Assembly (NCBI GenBank): GCA_029212275.1
Contig: JARGOI010000204.1
Coordinates: forward strand, 1-5,192
Reading direction: 5' to 3'
DNA from: Thalassolituus sp.
GTDB lineage: Bacteria > Pseudomonadota > Gammaproteobacteria > Pseudomonadales > Oceanobacteraceae
Length of the DNA stretch: 5,192 nucleotides
Positions 4,396 to 5,192 of the stretch are shown here, piece by piece. Made by a program: the position numbers and the translations under genes. The notes under the pieces were generated by a model. It was not told the origin of the DNA and did no database searches. It saw nothing but the letters and a program-made list of their open reading frames with translations. How positions within the stretch are numbered: the first letter of the stretch is position 1; the number at the start of each line of letters is the position of its first letter.

Positions 4396-5192
4396 ATGAA
4401 GCTACAACAACTGAGATACATCTGGGAAGTTGCTCATAATGATCTGAATGTGTCTGCGACCGCGCAGGTATTGTATACATCGCAACCTGGTATCAGTAAG
4501 CAGATCCGGTTATTGGAAGACGAATTAGGGGTCGAGATATTTGCGCGCAGCGGCAAACACCTCACACGTATAACACCCGCTGGGGAATCTATTTTAGCCA
4601 TTGTTGGTGAGATATTGGGCAAAGTAGAAAGCATAAAGCAGGTAGCGCAAGAGTTTAGTAATGAACGGCGCGGAAGTCTCTCGGTAGCCACAACGCACAC
4701 GCAAGCGCGCTACGCATTGCCACCTGTAATTGAAATATTCATGAAGCGATATCCCGAAGTTTCGCTTCATATGCACCAAGGTACACCAATGCAAATCGCC
4801 GAAATGGCGGCGAATGGAGTGACTGACTTTGCCATAGCAACAGAAGCGATGGAGATGTTCAGTGATCTTATAATGATGCCTTGTTATCGTTGGAATAGGA
4901 GCATTTTAGTCCCCAACAATCATCCTTTGGCAAAAGTAAAAAAACTCACCCTAGAACAATTAGCTGATTATCCATTGGTAACGTATGTGTTTGGTTTCAC
5001 TGGACGCTCTAAATTAGATGAAGCCTTCAGCCAACGAGGTTTGACTCCAAGAGTCGCTTTCACTGCCGCGGATGCTGATGTTATTAAAACCTATGTCCGC
5101 TTAGGGGTGGGGGTGGGAATCGTTGCCAGTATGGCGATCGATAAAGACGACGAAGATTTAGTGGCCATTGATGCAGGGCATTTATTTGCCCC
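4396..5192 (+). CDS. cysB: CysB, LysR-type activator of sulfur assimilation genes, 3' partial
   Basis: CysB activates cysteine-biosynthesis and sulfate-uptake genes when bound by its inducer N-acetylserine, and usually represses its own gene. The visible 265 residues align without gaps over most of their length with E. coli CysB (324 residues). The winged helix-turn-helix occupies about residues 1-60, with LNVSATAQ (17-24), TSQPGISKQIR (28-38) and the RSGKHLTRITPAG stretch (51-63). The effector domain keeps the ligand-site residues known from CysB: T100, T102 and Q103 in TTHTQARY, T149 in ATEA, and T202 in FTGRS. DADVIKTYVRLGVGVGI (226-242) is also characteristic. The protein runs off the window at about residue 265, so roughly 60 C-terminal residues are missing. 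It is transcribed divergently from the DAHP synthase gene. Cbl is a close paralogue, but similarity to CysB is stronger. Confidence 0.95.
   Translation, partial: MKLQQLRYIWEVAHNDLNVSATAQVLYTSQPGISKQIRLLEDELGVEIFARSGKHLTRITPAGESILAIVGEILGKVESIKQVAQEFSNERRGSLSVATTHTQARYALPPVIEIFMKRYPEVSLHMHQGTPMQIAEMAANGVTDFAIATEAMEMFSDLIMMPCYRWNRSILVPNNHPLAKVKKLTLEQLADYPLVTYVFGFTGRSKLDEAFSQRGLTPRVAFTAADADVIKTYVRLGVGVGIVASMAIDKDDEDLVAIDAGHLFA

Noticed and set aside
4434..4794. Minus-strand frames of 66-88 codons opposite cysB
   Set aside because: cysB on the plus strand is unmistakable over this interval; the antisense products look random.

Overview
The window looks like a chromosomal segment of a moderately AT-rich gammaproteobacterium. 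The strongest evidence is a partial CysB whose sequence reads like Pseudomonas/Oceanospirillales and enterobacterial CysB, a class I (AroF/AroG/AroH type) DAHP synthase, and an MlaA/VacJ protein of the Gram-negative outer membrane. Species cannot be fixed from this alone. No tRNA, rRNA, insertion sequence, CRISPR array or phage structural gene is visible.

Layout: (1) 1-1680, + strand: the 3' part of a two-gene MNIO maturation module. A DUF692 enzyme (BufB/HvfB type, start cut off by the window edge) overlaps a DUF2063 partner (BufC/HvfC type) by 8 bases. The peptide they modify (normally a DUF2282 precursor, BufA/HvfA) should lie just upstream, outside the window. (2) 1728-2474, + strand: mlaA, 47 bases after bufC, with a GTG start. 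It has an N-terminal signal peptide but no cysteine anywhere, so it cannot carry the usual lipid anchor. (3) 2527-2552: a compact bidirectional terminator between the convergent mlaA and DAHP synthase genes. (4) 2582-3901, - strand: a class I DAHP synthase whose reading frame continues upstream, without a stop, through a P22 Cro-like DNA-binding domain. This domain architecture is the most unusual object here. An internal ATG at 3649 with a well-placed Shine-Dalgarno marks the usual start of the enzyme, so the locus may make a long fused and a short plain enzyme. (5) 3902-4395: a long AT-rich divergent intergenic region with a candidate promoter for the fusion gene, a few short repeats and one doubtful small reading frame. 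(6) 4396-5192, + strand: cysB, truncated by the window end.

Functionally, the first two genes belong to a cysteine-modifying RiPP pathway linked to metal handling. mlaA belongs to outer-membrane lipid asymmetry, the DAHP synthase opens the shikimate pathway, and cysB controls sulfur assimilation. Apart from the bufB-bufC pair there is no clear single pathway. The Cro-enzyme fusion suggests, as inference only, that aromatic amino acid entry could be tied to DNA binding by the enzyme itself.
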